Program-made: the position numbers and the translations under genes
The notes under the pieces: generated by a model
Database searches by the model: none
Told to the model about the DNA's origin: nothing
The model's input: only the letters and a program-made list of their open reading frames with translations
Part shown: positions 26,367 through 34,949 of the stretch, one piece after another
Position numbering within the stretch: position 1 is the first letter of the stretch
Layout of the letters: each line of letters opens with the position of its first letter
DNA from: Ensifer adhaerens
Lineage (GTDB): Bacteria; Pseudomonadota; Alphaproteobacteria; Rhizobiales; Rhizobiaceae
Reading direction: 5' to 3'
Length of the DNA stretch: 64,000 bases
Assembly: GCF_013283195.1 (NCBI RefSeq)
Contig: NZ_JABEKT010000001.1
Coordinates: forward strand, 3,049,473-3,113,472

Positions 26367-26658
26367 GTCGGTTCCTGTTTTTGGTTGAGCACGGGCCTTT
26401 GCCCGACAGCATCTGCGAATTGTGCGCGCAACGCATCTTTGAGACTGACTTTTCCCCTGCAATTTGAAAACATTAGGCGCGACTGATGTTGTCGCGAACT
26501 GCCTGTCTCAACGATCAGGTGGCGACATGCCTTGCGCAAGCACGATAGGTGGATTGGCGGAACCGAGCCTGAGTGAACCGTGCGCGGCAGACCGACCGGA
26601 ACCGGTCCGCTAACAGCGCATCTTCATGCCGGACACTGGGCTTTGCGGGCAGAGGCCG
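26367..26658. other. Intergenic region upstream of the GNAT gene
   Basis: About 290 bases holding the GNAT promoter and the 3' flank of the isochorismatase-like gene. No terminator, repeat or RNA gene is evident. Confidence 0.35.
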
Positions 26659-27321
26659 TCAGGCGACACGCCGGCCCGTTGACGACCCCCTTGCCATCTG
26701 CCCGATGATCTCGTCGACGCCGGTCAGGATCGCGTCGCCCATGAAGGCGATGTTGTCCATCGACCGTTCGCCAGCCTCGTGATGCCCGGCGCCGCAGGCG
26801 TCGCGGATGACGATGGGCACGAGCCCGAGATCGGCGCCATGACGCACGGTCGGGTCGATGCCGATTTCCGTAGCAATGCCGCAGATGGCAAACGACGTCA
26901 GCCCGAGATCGCGCAGGATGATGGCAAGCGGCGTGCCCTCGAAGGCGGAAAACGTGATCTTGTCGAGGATCGCCTCATCCTCGCGTGGCGCCAGTTCCGG
27001 CACCAGCTCGAAGCCGGGCGTGTTGCGCAGGAACCAGGGCCTGACCGCATCCGGATCGTCCGTGCGCTGCCAGGCCATCGCCTGGCGCATCTGGAACGCG
27101 CCCATCAGCGGCTTCGGCATCGACAGGTGCCTGAGGAAGATGACGGGATAGCCGCCGGCGCGCGCCGCCTCCAGCACCTTCAGCACCTCGGCCAGGATCG
27201 CCGGACCATTCTTGACCTGGTTGGTGATCCCCACCTGCATGTCATAGACGACAAGCGCCATCCGCTCCGGCCGGCAAAAATCGGCAAGCGTTTTCCCAAT
27301 GTCCCGTGAAACTACCATCAT
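26659..27321 (-). CDS. Isochorismatase-like cysteine hydrolase
   Basis: A 220-aa member of the isochorismatase/nicotinamidase superfamily. The catalytic set is visible: Asp in VVYDMQVGI, Lys in LDKITFSAF and the nucleophile Cys in ICGIATEIGID with the preceding cis-peptide region. The start at 27321 (MMVVSRD) is preceded by GAGGGGA; longer versions begin with a charged tail that ignores it. The C terminus is basic (STGRRVA). Substrate not predictable (nicotinamide, carbamoyl compounds or isochorismate-like). Confidence 0.88.
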   Translation of the reverse strand: MMVVSRDIGKTLADFCRPERMALVVYDMQVGITNQVKNGPAILAEVLKVLEAARAGGYPVIFLRHLSMPKPLMGAFQMRQAMAWQRTDDPDAVRPWFLRNTPGFELVPELAPREDEAILDKITFSAFEGTPLAIILRDLGLTSFAICGIATEIGIDPTVRHGADLGLVPIVIRDACGAGHHEAGERSMDNIAFMGDAILTGVDEIIGQMARGSSTGRRVA

Positions 27322-27448
27322 TCCCCTCTTTCGGCCCACCTCCTCAGGCGGCCGTCCCCCACGCTTCAATCAAGCACTGGGAATGTGGCGCGGCGGTTGC
27401 AAGGTTTCAATACGGTCCGGATCTGAGGACGGCGGCGGCACCACCGTC

Positions 27449-28123
27449 TCAAGCGCCCTCACCTTCGCCGTGCCTCGCCTTGCGGAGCAAGGCCATGACT
27501 TCCGCATCCGAGGTCTGCTCGAAGTCGCGATAGTGCAGACCGACGGCGCGGAAGAAGGCTGGCGTCGAAAGACAGACGATGGCCTCGACCGACGGGCGCA
27601 GGCTTGCGATTGCGCTCGCCGGCGCGACCGGAACCGCCAGCAGCAGACTACCCACATCGGCGCGGCGCAGCGCCTGGATCGCGGCGCGGATCGTGCCGCC
27701 GGTCGCGATGCCGTCATCGACGAGCACCACGTTGCGCCCCTTTGGCGACAGTGGCTCACGGTCGCCGAGATAGAGCACCCGCCGCCGTGCGATTTCGGCA
27801 CGTTGTCGTTCGGCTTCGGCGGCGATGTAGCCGCGTGCCGGCCGGACGAGGCGCACCGCCTCGCGGTTCAGAACCAGCTCCGCCTCCTCGCCGTCGACCA
27901 GGGCGCCAAGGCCGAACTCCTGGTGTCCGGGCGCGCCGATCTTGCGCACGATCAGCACTTCAAGCGGTGCGTCGAGGTGCAGGGCGATCTCGAAGGCAAC
28001 CGGCACGCCGCCACGCGGCAACGCCATCACCAGGGGAGCCGGCGGGACGGAGGCTGCCACCGCCAGCGCCAGCCGACGGCCGGCATCGGCCCTGTCTTCG
28101 AAGAACACCGGTCCCGTGAACAT
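27449..28123 (-). CDS. Phosphoribosyltransferase family protein
   Basis: A 224-aa protein with a type I phosphoribosyltransferase domain. ALPRGGVPVAFEIA forms the PPi loop region and NVVLVDDGIATGGT is the 13-residue PRPP-binding motif with its two acidic residues. ATG 28123 has GGGAGAGG upstream. Such stand-alone proteins, related to ComF and to predicted PRTases encoded with dienelactone hydrolases, have no assigned base substrate. It follows 128 bases upstream of the isochorismatase-like gene on the same strand. Confidence 0.9.
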   Translation of the reverse strand: MFTGPVFFEDRADAGRRLALAVAASVPPAPLVMALPRGGVPVAFEIALHLDAPLEVLIVRKIGAPGHQEFGLGALVDGEEAELVLNREAVRLVRPARGYIAAEAERQRAEIARRRVLYLGDREPLSPKGRNVVLVDDGIATGGTIRAAIQALRRADVGSLLLAVPVAPASAIASLRPSVEAIVCLSTPAFFRAVGLHYRDFEQTSDAEVMALLRKARHGEGEGA

Positions 28124-28370
28124 ATCGCCTCTCCCGGCCGGAAAAAGGCCGCTTGAACCGTCCCGTGCAAGGTCGTAACCGGCAAAACAACGCACCGTCC
28201 GTCAGTTGTCACTCGGCGTCGGTGGACAACCGTTCCAATCACGGCAATCGCTAAAATTGCAGCGATTTTCGCCGGATTTCATTAAGGCGCCAAAGCTACC
28301 AATTGACCCTGCATATCTGACTTTGCCGCAAGCCGCCTTCCTCGATTTTAGCACGACAGGCCGTTTCGAA

Positions 28371-29615
28371 ATGAGCTTTCTTCCTGCCTTATCGATCATC
28401 TCCCTTTTGGTGATGCTACCGGTTCTGCTGTCGCTGCGGAAAGGCGCGACGCCAGGGGCTGCGGAGTTCGCTTCAGGCTGTGTAACCACGGCTGTGGCCA
28501 TGGCGTTGGTGATGGTATCCGGGCTTCCGTCGCTCCAGCCGCTGGCGTTGGTCGGCTATGCATTCCTTGCCATCGCCTGTCTTTTCGTGCTCGCCGGCTT
28601 CCGGGCGTTCTTCGCGCTGCCCAGCTGGTGGCCGGCAATCCTGTCGCTCGGTACGACCTTGGCTGCCACCCTTTCGGTCTTGGCCGCATCAGGCTCGCAC
28701 AGTTTCGCGGCTCGGGCGCTGATCGCGCTCGGCATAGCGGCTGCCGTGTTCGTGATCGCCTCCATTTCCGTCCTGAGATTGCGCACCGCCAGCGACCCGA
28801 CGGCACGCCGAGCGATCGTCATCGGAAGTGCGGTTGCCGGTGTAACGCTTCTGCATATCGCTGCACATTTGCCGGCTGCCACCGTCGACCAGACAGGCCC
28901 GGTCGCCGAGGTCGCCTGGAATTTCGCGCTGGCGTCCATGTGGCTGCTCTACATGCCGATCCTTTATCTCGGCGTCGTCCTCATGGCGCATGATCGCGTC
29001 ATCGCCGAACTCAAGTCCACGATCGCCCGCGACGAGCTGACGGGAGCGCTGTCGCGACGCGCCTTTACCGACCTCGGCGAGCGCCTGCTCGCATCGTGCC
29101 TCGCCCGAACGCGCCCGGCCGCATTCCTGTTGCTGGACCTCGATTATTTCAAGCAGATCAACGACCGTTACGGCCATGCTGCCGGCGATGCGGCACTTGG
29201 TCACTTCGCCGGTATCGTCACCGCTTGCCTTGCCGGGCGCGGCACTTTCGGGCGCATCGGCGGCGAGGAGTTCGGCATCGTCCTGTCCGATCATACCGAA
29301 GGGGAAGCGTTTCTCCTGGCCGAGGAGATCGGGCGCACGGTCCGCGACACGCCGGTCGGCCGCTTTGGCCAACCGATCCGATTGACGGTCAGCATCGGCA
29401 TTGCCAGTGCGAGCACCGGCGATACCATGACCGACGTGATGGTTCGGGCCGACATGGCGCTCTACGCTTCCAAGGCAGACGGTCGCGACCGCTGCACCAT
29501 CGCAGGCCGGCTGCAGCCGGATGCGAGCGCCCGCGTGCTGGCCGCTGCCGCAGCCCAGCTTCGTGCTGCCGAAGACTATTCTCTCACGCCGCAGTTGCTG
29601 CGCGATACCGGCTGA
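28371..29615 (+). CDS. Diguanylate cyclase with six-helix membrane sensor
   Basis: A 414-aa protein. The first half has about six hydrophobic segments (from SFLPALSIISLLVML to SMWLLYMPILYLGVVLM), a MASE-like membrane sensor. The second half is a GGDEF domain with LDLDYFKQINDRYGH and RIGGEEFGIVL, so it should make c-di-GMP. As in the other cyclase at 8.2-9.1 kb, the RxxD I-site before GGEEF is missing. ATG 28371 is used; upstream readings cross an unlikely region. No operon partner. Confidence 0.92.
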   Translation: MSFLPALSIISLLVMLPVLLSLRKGATPGAAEFASGCVTTAVAMALVMVSGLPSLQPLALVGYAFLAIACLFVLAGFRAFFALPSWWPAILSLGTTLAATLSVLAASGSHSFAARALIALGIAAAVFVIASISVLRLRTASDPTARRAIVIGSAVAGVTLLHIAAHLPAATVDQTGPVAEVAWNFALASMWLLYMPILYLGVVLMAHDRVIAELKSTIARDELTGALSRRAFTDLGERLLASCLARTRPAAFLLLDLDYFKQINDRYGHAAGDAALGHFAGIVTACLAGRGTFGRIGGEEFGIVLSDHTEGEAFLLAEEIGRTVRDTPVGRFGQPIRLTVSIGIASASTGDTMTDVMVRADMALYASKADGRDRCTIAGRLQPDASARVLAAAAAQLRAAEDYSLTPQLLRDTG

Positions 29616-29722
29616 ACCAGCCTGTCCTGTCAAAGCCTGAACCGCCGGGCCGCCATGCAGTTTCATCTTGCATTGACCGCGGCAGAACCTATGTGAACGG
29701 TGCAATCCACCGGAGGAAATCC

Positions 29723-30217
29723 ATGTCCCGTTCGTTCCGCGTCTCGATGCTTGCCGGCCTTGCCGCCCTCGTGACGACCCTCGCCCACGCCGAAACCGTC
29801 GGCGAAGTCGGGGTCGACTGGCTCGGCAACGACATCATCGTCGACGCGGTCAGCGACCCCAAGGTCAAGGGCGTCACCTGCCACGTCACCTATTTCGATC
29901 GCGGCGTCATCGATCGGCTGAAGAACGGCAACTGGTTTGAGGACCCTTCCAACAACTCGATCGCCTGCCGCCAGACGGGCCCGATCGAGATCGGCGACAT
30001 CGAGCTGTCAAAGGAAGGCGAGGAAGTCTTCCGCTCCGGCCTGTCGCTGATCTGGAAAGACCTGCTCGTCACCCGGATCTACGACCGCAAGAACGACACG
30101 CTGATCTACCTTGCCCATTCGCGCGAACTGACCGACGGCTCGGCCAAGATGTCGATCACGACGATCCCGCTCTACGGACAGACCGTCAACTGGCAGGAAG
30201 GCAAGCCTGCGCCTTGA
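29723..30217 (+). CDS. CreA family exported protein
   Basis: A 164-aa protein with a signal peptide (AHA-E cleavage near residue 23) and the CreA family body: VGEVGVDWLGNDIIVDAVSDPKVKGVTCHV (quoted in two parts elsewhere as VGVDWLGND and DAVSDPKVKGVTCHV), then LSLIWKDLLVTRIYD and a C-terminal IPLYGQTVNW. Two Cys probably form a periplasmic disulfide. GGAGGAAATCC precedes the ATG. The family is widespread and functionally uncharacterised. The terminator at 30264-30297 ends its transcript. Confidence 0.92.
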   Translation: MSRSFRVSMLAGLAALVTTLAHAETVGEVGVDWLGNDIIVDAVSDPKVKGVTCHVTYFDRGVIDRLKNGNWFEDPSNNSIACRQTGPIEIGDIELSKEGEEVFRSGLSLIWKDLLVTRIYDRKNDTLIYLAHSRELTDGSAKMSITTIPLYGQTVNWQEGKPAP

Positions 30218-30263
30218 TCGCGCGTCCCGCCGCCAACCCTTCAGACGATTTTGGTTGAAAAAC

Positions 30264-30297
30264 AGCCCCCCGAACGACGTTCCGGGGGGCTTTGTCA
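30264..30297 (+). terminator. Rho-independent terminator after creA-like gene
   Basis: AGCCCCCC (30264-30271) pairs with GGGGGGCT, with additional GAA/TTC pairing across one bulge, followed by TTTGT. It lies about 45 bases after the CreA-like stop and faces the convergent small secreted protein gene. Confidence 0.8.
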
Positions 30298-30335
30298 CTG
30301 GCCAGTCCCCACAACTGGCCGAAAGTCTTCAATGC

Positions 30336-30638
30336 TCAGTACGAGTTAGGAGGGACGATACCCTGGTAGTATTCGCCGTCGCCACCTTGATAGCTTTCAA
30401 AACTGGGCTGCTGGTAGATGACACGCGGCGGAGCGGTTCTGTAAATGCTGCCGGTCGACATGCGATCAACGGATCCGTTGTCATACATCATCCTCGGCTG
30501 CGCCGTTGTCGTGCGCGGCTTCATGGCATGGGCGTCGATACCCTGGTAGTAGCTGTCGGCAAATGCCGGAGCTGCAATACCGGCGACCGCCGTCGTTAGA
30601 ACCAATACAGCAAGTGAGTTTCTCAGAGACGTTTTCAT
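30336..30638 (-). CDS. Small secreted protein with two YYQGI repeats, 100 aa
   Basis: Not recognised. A clear signal peptide (SLRNSLAVLVLTTAVAGIAAP, AFA-D cleavage near residue 28) leads to a mature part of about 72 residues rich in Tyr, Ser, Pro and Gln. The motif YYQGI occurs twice, right after the cleavage site (DSYYQGIDAHAMKPR) and near the C terminus (EYYQGIVPP); the underlying 15 bases GATACCCTGGTAGTA are identical at both sites. AGGAGTT precedes ATG 30638. No Cys, no enzymatic motif; likely a periplasmic or surface protein. Confidence 0.75.
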   Translation of the reverse strand: MKTSLRNSLAVLVLTTAVAGIAAPAFADSYYQGIDAHAMKPRTTTAQPRMMYDNGSVDRMSTGSIYRTAPPRVIYQQPSFESYQGGDGEYYQGIVPPNSY

Positions 30639-31032
30639 GACATAACTCCTATGTCGTTGTCCTTGCACCACCCGGCCTCCGTTCGGGTACGAGCAAGAAC
30701 GTACCATACACCCACTTGTTCCTCTGATGTAGTTGACGTTTCGCTCACATAATCTCGTGCAACCGTGATGGACATTACGTGACTGTAACTTGACCGGTTT
30801 GCACGCCAAACGCGTCCGGCGCGGGGTCGGGTCAGCAAGCATCTGAAAGAGTGGAATTTTTCGCAGCCGAAACGGCGCGCGCAAGCGCAGTGCCGCGAGC
30901 GATGTCGCCGGAATGATCGGCTATTTCGAGGGAAACCGCTCGCCGTCGCCGAAGGTTCCGCAGAAAAAATAAACGAAAACGGCCCGGAACAATGCTCCGG
31001 GCCGTGGCGCAGAAAGACGCGACTGACTGCGA
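30639..31032. other. Intergenic region upstream of the small secreted protein gene
   Basis: 394 bases. The left two thirds are the leader/promoter region of the small secreted protein; the right end contains the cheW terminator at 30964-31005. No other gene, RNA or repeat is visible. Confidence 0.4.
30964..31005 (-). terminator. Rho-independent terminator of the chemoreceptor-cheW operon
   Basis: ACGGCCCGGA and TCCGGGCCGT form a perfect 10-bp stem (30979-31005). On the minus strand the stem is followed by TTTTCGTTTATTTTTT. It sits 27 bases after the cheW stop. Confidence 0.88.
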
Positions 31033-31497
31033 TCAGGCCGCCTGGGCCAGCTCGTCGGCAATCACCGTATCCAGGTTGAGGAAGCAGACCATGGTCTTCT
31101 CAAGCGCCACGATGCCGCGGCAGAAGGCGCGCTGCGCTTCCGGGATGATCTCCGGCGCCGGCTGCAGCGCCTCGCTCTTGATCGTCATCATGTCCGAGAC
31201 CTGCTCGACCAGGAGGCCAACGAGCTTGCCGGCGATGTCGGTGACGATGATCGCCGACCGTTCCGACGGTTCGGTCATCTTCATGCCGAGGCGGGCCGCC
31301 ATGTCGATGACCGGGATCACCGCGCCGCGCAGGTTGATGAGGCCGAGCACGTAGGGCGGCGTATGCGGCATCGGCGTTACCGGCGCCCAGCCGCGGATTT
31401 CGCGGATCGCCATGATGTCGATGCAGAACTCCTGGTCGCCCAGATGGAACGAAACGATTTCGAGGTAGGCGCCGGACTGCTTGATTGCGTTGGACAT
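31033..31497 (-). CDS. cheW: CheW-type chemotaxis coupling protein
   Basis: A 154-aa scaffold that couples chemoreceptors to the kinase CheA. Single CheW domain with LEIVSFHLGDQEFCIDIMAIREI at the start, the receptor/kinase contact segment YVLGLINLRGAVIPVIDM in the middle and GLLVEQVSDM. ATG 31497 lies 2 bases after the chemoreceptor stop, so the two are translated from one message. In Sinorhizobium meliloti a second cheW paired with a receptor gene exists outside the main che operon; this looks like the same kind of unit. Confidence 0.96.
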   Translation of the reverse strand: MSNAIKQSGAYLEIVSFHLGDQEFCIDIMAIREIRGWAPVTPMPHTPPYVLGLINLRGAVIPVIDMAARLGMKMTEPSERSAIIVTDIAGKLVGLLVEQVSDMMTIKSEALQPAPEIIPEAQRAFCRGIVALEKTMVCFLNLDTVIADELAQAA

Positions 31498-31499
31498 GA

Positions 31500-33617
31500 T
31501 CAGAATTCTTCCCAATTCTCACCGGAGGCCGAAGTCGATGGCACGGAGCCCGGTTGGTTGCCGAATGCGCCCGCAAGCTTGCCCATGAGGGCCTTGGCGG
31601 GGGATGGAGCTGGACGCGCGGTCGATTTTGCCGAGGCAAGGTTGCGCAGAGGCACGGCCCTGTCGGTGCCCCTGGGCACCAGCCTTGCAGATACCGGCGT
31701 CGATGCCGGCGACGCTGTCGTCTTCGTCTGAACAGGAGGAGGTGTTGCCGGCTTCACGCCGGAGGTCGCCTGCGAAGGCGCGCTGGAGCGCATCGAAGCG
31801 TGAGCGGCGCGGCCTTCGTGGAACTGGCCGACGAGCTGCGTCAGCTTTTCCGCGTCCTGCGCCAGCGTGTGGCTGGAGGCGTTCGTCTGCTCGACCATCG
31901 CGGCGTTCTGCTGGGTCATCTGGTCGAGCTGGCCGACGGCCGTGCTGATTTCGTTGAGCCCGGTCGACTGCTCGCGTGCCGCCATGACGATGGAGCTCAT
32001 ATGTTCGTTGATGCGGGCGACATCGACGCCGATGCGGCCGAGCGCTTCACCCGTCGCCTGCACCAGCCGGACACCGGTGCCGACCTCGTTGCCGGAGCGG
32101 CTGACGAGCGTCTTGATGTCCTTCGCGGCACCGGCGGCGCGCTGCGCCAGTTCGCGCACTTCCTGTGCCACCACGGCAAAGCCCTTGCCGGCTTCCCCTG
32201 CCCGCGCCGCTTCGACGCCGGCGTTCAGCGCCAGCAGATTGGTCTGGAAGGCGATCTCGTCGATGACATTGATGATCTTGCCGATCTCTTTCGACGCATC
32301 CTCGATGCGGGCCATGGCGTCGATCGCCTCGCCGACGATCCGGCCGGATTCCTGCGCATTGGTGCGGGTGTCGTCGACCATGCGGCTCGCCTCTTCGGCG
32401 CGCTGTGTCGCCGTGCGCACGGTCACCGTGATCTCGTCGAGGGCTGCGGAGGTCTGCTCCAGCGAGGCTGCCTGTTTTTCGGTGCGGCGCGCCAGGTCGT
32501 CGGCGGCGCTGCGCATCTGGCGACCGTTCGATTCGATCGAAAGCGCGTTTTCCTTGACGTTGAAGAGCACGTCGCGCAGGCGCTCGACCGTCTGGTTGAA
32601 GTTGCGGCGCAGCGTGTCGAGATTGCCGTCGAACGGCCGATCGATGGTCACGGCCAGATCGCCATCGGCAAGCTGCGTCAGCGCCAGGCCGAGGCTGTCG
32701 ACGGCCGCCTGGATGCGGCGCACCGCTTCGTCGCGCTCGCCCTGCTGCTGCTCGCGCTCCTTCTCGATCTCGCGGCGGCTGGCTGCCGCATTCTGCTCGA
32801 GCGATTGTTTTTCGATGGCCGACACGCGGAAAAGATCGACCGAGCGGGCCATGACCCCGATCTCGTCACCGCGATCGAGCGCTTCGACCTTGGAGCCGAA
32901 CTCGCCCTTCTGGATGCGCTGCATGCTGTCGCGAAGCCCGAGGATACCGCGGCGAAGCGTTGAGCCGTGGAACCAGAGCAGGCCAAGCAAGGTCGCCATG
33001 GCGAGCAGGCCGGCGGCTGTCTGGAGCAGAAGCGCATCGGCCGAAACGGCGCGCGCTTCGTCGACCCGCGTCTGAACCAGCTGGGTCGCAGTCTCAGAGA
33101 GCTGTGCCAGTGCAGCGCCCAGCCGTTCGCCGGCCCCGTCGATCGCGTCGTCGATCTTGCCGAATTCTTCCGTCGAGGCCTTGCCTTCGACCAGCGCCTT
33201 CAGGTCGACACCGATCGCCTGTCGAAGTTCTGCCAGATCCGCGTCGAAGGTGGAGAGCGCGTCGGCACGGCCAAGCAAGCTCGCCAGCGTCTTGATATCG
33301 GCCTTGCTCGCCTCCAACAGACCGAGCGTGGTCGCAATGCCGGCGGCACGCTCAGGATGGACGACGCCTTCGTCGCGGTCGACGATCGTATCCATGGCGT
33401 TGAGGACGAGGTTGGTGGTGGCGAGCCGCATCTCATCGACGGTGGTCAGGCCACGTTGCGCGGTGATCGCGCCGTTCAGCGCCTCGTTCGAGCGCATGTC
33501 TTCGTACCAGCCGACGCCGAGCACCGAGCCGAAGCCGACGAAGGCGGCACCGGCAAGCGTTGCGAGCCGCTGGCTGACGGAGAGGTTCTTCTTGAAAGGA
33601 GCAGACGTTGCGGTCAT
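31500..33617 (-). CDS. Methyl-accepting chemotaxis protein
   Basis: A 705-aa transmembrane receptor. TM1 is about residues 18-36; a small periplasmic four-helix-type sensor follows (about 40-185) and TM2 about 190-210. A HAMP domain comes next, with a second HAMP-like stretch before the cytoplasmic signalling hairpin, whose tip contains VIDEIAFQTNLLALNAGVEAARAGE (split: IDEIAFQTNLL, ALNAGVEAARAGE). A Pro/Thr/Ser-rich tail ends NWEEF, close to the NWETF-type pentapeptide that tethers CheR. Start ATG 33617; ATG 33629 is possible. Ligand unknown. Confidence 0.95.
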   Translation of the reverse strand: MTATSAPFKKNLSVSQRLATLAGAAFVGFGSVLGVGWYEDMRSNEALNGAITAQRGLTTVDEMRLATTNLVLNAMDTIVDRDEGVVHPERAAGIATTLGLLEASKADIKTLASLLGRADALSTFDADLAELRQAIGVDLKALVEGKASTEEFGKIDDAIDGAGERLGAALAQLSETATQLVQTRVDEARAVSADALLLQTAAGLLAMATLLGLLWFHGSTLRRGILGLRDSMQRIQKGEFGSKVEALDRGDEIGVMARSVDLFRVSAIEKQSLEQNAAASRREIEKEREQQQGERDEAVRRIQAAVDSLGLALTQLADGDLAVTIDRPFDGNLDTLRRNFNQTVERLRDVLFNVKENALSIESNGRQMRSAADDLARRTEKQAASLEQTSAALDEITVTVRTATQRAEEASRMVDDTRTNAQESGRIVGEAIDAMARIEDASKEIGKIINVIDEIAFQTNLLALNAGVEAARAGEAGKGFAVVAQEVRELAQRAAGAAKDIKTLVSRSGNEVGTGVRLVQATGEALGRIGVDVARINEHMSSIVMAAREQSTGLNEISTAVGQLDQMTQQNAAMVEQTNASSHTLAQDAEKLTQLVGQFHEGRAAHASMRSSAPSQATSGVKPATPPPVQTKTTASPASTPVSARLVPRGTDRAVPLRNLASAKSTARPAPSPAKALMGKLAGAFGNQPGSVPSTSASGENWEEF

Positions 33618-33860
33618 AGAGCAGTCCATGGTCACGGACCTGCCCAAAGCCAGGCGAAGTCCTCCGTTAAAATCGATGCGGAAAGCCGGGCTCGATCAAA
33701 CCGGATGACGTCATGTCATGTAGAGGTGAAGCACTTCACCCGCGTTGTCGAAACACTGGCAAACAGACCTTAAGCATTCGCTAAGACGGGCACGCAAGTC
33801 TGGGGACAAGCGCGGTTCACCACCCCTTCCCCGCGCAGGTTCAGATGCTATGATGGGGCC

Positions 33861-34019
33861 ATGAACACGAAACCGCAGAGATCGATCCGGCTCCCGCTGC
33901 TTGCAGCTGTCGCGATGACGCTCGCCGTCGTGTCGGTTCTTGCATTCCGCGGCTGGATGGCGAACGGCGCCGACATGTTCCTGGCGCTTGCCCAATCCGG
34001 CCTTGCCTGGTGCCTGTGA
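33861..34019 (+). CDS. Small single-helix membrane protein, 52 aa
   Basis: Not recognised. A 52-codon frame starts at ATG 33861 with GGGG four bases before it. It has a basic N terminus (MNTKPQRSIRLP), one strongly hydrophobic segment (LLAAVAMTLAVVSVLAF) and an amphipathic C-terminal part ending SGLAWCL. This has the composition of a genuine small membrane protein. It lies between the chemoreceptor promoter and a repeat element, on the same strand as the SCO gene 175 bases downstream. Confidence 0.55.
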   Translation: MNTKPQRSIRLPLLAAVAMTLAVVSVLAFRGWMANGADMFLALAQSGLAWCL

Positions 34020-34040
34020 CCTGATGAAGCCGACCGCCTG

Positions 34041-34087
34041 AGCATTTCCAGGAAAAGTCCGAAGCGGTTTTCGTCTGGAAATGCGTC
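34041..34087 (+). repeat. Rhizobial intergenic palindromic repeat (RIME-like), copy 1
   Basis: AGCATTTCCAGG and CTGGAAATGCGT flank AAAAGTCCGAAGCGGTTTTCG. A second, inverted, diverged copy is part of the composite element at 46608-46706. Mobile or structural intergenic repeats of this type are common in Rhizobiaceae; the assignment to a named family is from memory. Confidence 0.75.
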
Positions 34088-34194
34088 AACTTGCCTGCGG
34101 CAATTCTCCCATTTGCGCGGCCGCGATGGAGACGGTATCAAAAGCCGATCAACCTGATAGGGCCGGCTCAGGCCCCAACAAATCGGTAGCACGC

Positions 34195-34794
34195 ATGAAA
34201 ACCATTCGCATCGCCCTTTGGGCCGCTGTCGTCGTCATGGCCGGCGTTCTCGGCTGGCTGACCTACGAGATGACCCAGTCGAAGCAGCAGGCCGCCTCCG
34301 GCCCCTTCGGCGTGCCCTTCACACTGGTGGCGCAGGACGGCAAGGAGATCACCGAAAAGGCCTTCACCGGCAAACCGACAGCGCTGTTCTTCGGCTTCAC
34401 CCATTGCCCGGAGGTTTGCCCGACCACGTTGTTCGAGCTGAACGGCTGGCTGGAAAAGGTCGATCCGGAAGGCAACAAGCTGCAGGCCTATTTCATCACC
34501 GTCGACCCCGAGCGCGACACGCCTGACATTCTCGGCCAGTACGTGTCCAACGTCTCCAAGCGCATCACCGGCATTTCCGGCCCGGCCGAAAAGGTCCTGG
34601 ACATGGTCAAGGGCTACCGCGTCTACGCCAAGAAGGTGCCGCTCGACGAGAAGCAGCCTAACGGAGACTACACCATGGACCATACGGCGTCCGTGTTCCT
34701 GCTTGACGCCGACGGCAAATTCTCCGGCACCATCGCCTATGAGGAGAACCCCGAGACGGCGATCAAGAAGCTCGAGAACCTCGCCAAGGGCTGA
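34195..34794 (+). CDS. SCO1/SenC family copper chaperone
   Basis: A 199-aa membrane-anchored thioredoxin-like protein for copper delivery or thiol reduction during CuA assembly of cytochrome oxidase. N-terminal anchor at about 6-24. The copper ligands are present: Cys71 and Cys75 in HCPEVCPTT and His163 in MDHTASVFLLD; TVDPERDTP is also family-typical. The start ATG 34195 is the one that gives a clean membrane anchor; the ribosome binding site is weak. The prmA gene follows after 155 bases. Confidence 0.95.
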   Translation: MKTIRIALWAAVVVMAGVLGWLTYEMTQSKQQAASGPFGVPFTLVAQDGKEITEKAFTGKPTALFFGFTHCPEVCPTTLFELNGWLEKVDPEGNKLQAYFITVDPERDTPDILGQYVSNVSKRITGISGPAEKVLDMVKGYRVYAKKVPLDEKQPNGDYTMDHTASVFLLDADGKFSGTIAYEENPETAIKKLENLAKG

Positions 34795-34949
34795 GGACGG
34801 CTCCAGCCTCAATCGAATGCTTTTGCAAGCGCCGGCATCGCCCGGCGCTTTGCGTTTGCCCGGCATTCATGCTAGCGGCGGGGGCTTGCAGCGCCGCGCG
34901 CCAGAACGGGCGCGCGAAGATTATGCAGTGTCAGCCGAAGGACAGAGCC

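Noticed and set aside
34869-34949. Longer PrmA starting at ATG 34869
   Set aside because: TTG 34950 has a good ribosome binding site and yields the conserved SEIRLFVTTTE start; the extra 27 residues are not family-like.
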